From NCBI GenBank assembly GCA_944989445.1, contig CALYLW010000734.1, positions 1 through 64,000 on the forward strand: DNA of 64,000 nucleotides, read 5' to 3'. The position numbers and the translations under genes were made by a program. A model generated the notes under the pieces. That model saw only the letters and a list, made by a program, of their open reading frames with translations, was not told the origin of the DNA and did not search any database. Positions 63,307 to 64,000 of this stretch are shown here, piece by piece (position 1 is the stretch's first letter; the number at the start of each line of letters is the position of its first letter). This DNA comes from Ampullaceana balthica (Eukaryota; Mollusca; Gastropoda; Lymnaeidae).

Positions 63307-63860
63307 TTCAGCGCAGGTCTAGAGTAAAAGAAGACCGTTGCTGTTGCAGTGACCCACTCCATGATGTTCAAGTACTCCTTCCCAGGCAACGTTGTCCTTG
63401 CCAACTCTTGCGTTGAAGTCACCTAGCAAGATAAGTTTGTCCGCCTTTGGAAGTCGGCAATGACAGAGTGAAGTTCTTCGTAAAACTTTGCCTTCACTTC
63501 ATCTGGATTGGTCATGGTTGGAGCGTAGGCACTAATGATGGTGGGGTGCTTCTTTCCAGCCAGTGGGAGTTTCATGGCCATGAGCCTGTCATTCACTCCC
63601 TTGGGAAGTCCAGCCAGCTTTCCGACAAGAGTTGTCTTAACTGCAAAGCCAACGCCTGCCTCACGCCGCTCCTCGCTGGGTCTGCCACTCCAGTAGAATG
63701 TGTAACCAGATCCTCTTTCATAGAGCTCTCCTTATCCCGCGAGCCTGGACTCGCTCAGTGCTGCGACGTCGATGCCGTACCTAGCGAGTTCTTTGCCAAT
63801 CAGGGCTGTTCTCCTCTGAGGTCTGTCTGAATCGTCTCTGTCGAGGAGTGTGCGCATAGA
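63307..63860 (-). mobile_element. LINE-3, endonuclease N-terminal segment (5'-truncated)
   Basis: The minus strand reads [117 protein letters not shown]. This is the AP endonuclease of LINE-3, with a few stops. It breaks off at about 63.86 kb, just before the domain start, as expected of 5'-truncated LINE copies. Confidence 0.87.
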
Positions 63861-63864
63861 GTGA

Positions 63865-64000
63865 ACATAACAGGGCAACATATTTTTGGCTTAAATTATA
63901 CATCATAAACGCTTCGCTTCCCTCAGATGTTTTACTTGAAAGATAAGCTTAACATTTAGCCATATAATTGTTTTCTTCTTCTAATCAAGTTAGCATAGCT
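63865..64000. other. Sequence beyond the 5' end of LINE-3
   Basis: Nothing recognised in the last 135 bases. Confidence 0.4.

Overview
This is a piece of an AT-rich animal genome. The only host gene I can support has long introns, GT-AG splice sites and exons that all begin and end in phase 1. It encodes a secreted or membrane protein made of a signal peptide, EGF-like modules and galactose-binding (FTP/fucolectin-like) domains. That architecture is characteristic of heterobranch/pulmonate gastropods (Biomphalaria/Bulinus/Physella-like), so a snail genome is my inference; the window carries no mitochondrial or rRNA marker to test it. Nothing here looks bacterial, and most open reading frames are chance ORFs or antisense shadows of transposon ORFs.

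Layout. 1-24.4 kb: seven exons of the gene on the minus strand, reading right to left (ATG at 24423, running off the left edge after 1035). Its introns are filled with repeats: a truncated palindromic-ended element (1-476), a foldback element, an A/B repeat array (3.04-5.4 kb), a CR1/L2-like LINE tail (10.2-10.66 kb), a hAT transposase pseudogene split by a LINE (11.4-13.6 kb), a small hAT MITE (14.2 kb), reversed A/B units (15.6-16.8 kb), a broken RTE-type LINE (16.9-19.3 kb) and a pogo/Tigger element holding a hAT, which itself holds another hAT (19.96-22.1 kb). 24.4-36.5 kb: intergenic repeats, including two tRNA-derived SINEs, a second copy of the palindromic-ended element with a tRNA-Val-like sequence beside it, a hAT with perfect 8-bp target duplications (30.2 kb), a 14-bp minisatellite (31.6-31.9 kb), a Charlie-like MITE (33.9 kb) and B repeats (35.5-36.5 kb). 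36.6-39.8 kb: a Penelope-like element with GIY-YIG domain and a hammerhead-ribozyme-like motif, next to a LINE split by a solo LTR. 41.1 kb: a near-identical duplicate of the gene's EGF exon with a broken splice donor. 45.4-63.9 kb: a deep nest of transposons.

The nest is the most remarkable part. LINE-3 (45.455-63.86 kb, minus) was hit by a full-length RTE-like LINE-2 (13-bp target duplication), which was hit by an 8,863-bp CACTG-ended DNA transposon (2-bp CA duplication), which was hit by a 767-bp hAT element (8-bp duplication). LINE-3 was separately hit by a 2,895-bp element with TAGGTACC ends (7-bp duplication). Every boundary can be read to the base, and the broken reading frames line up again once the inserts are ignored. 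The CACTG element also carries a decayed, spliced, non-transposase-looking gene.
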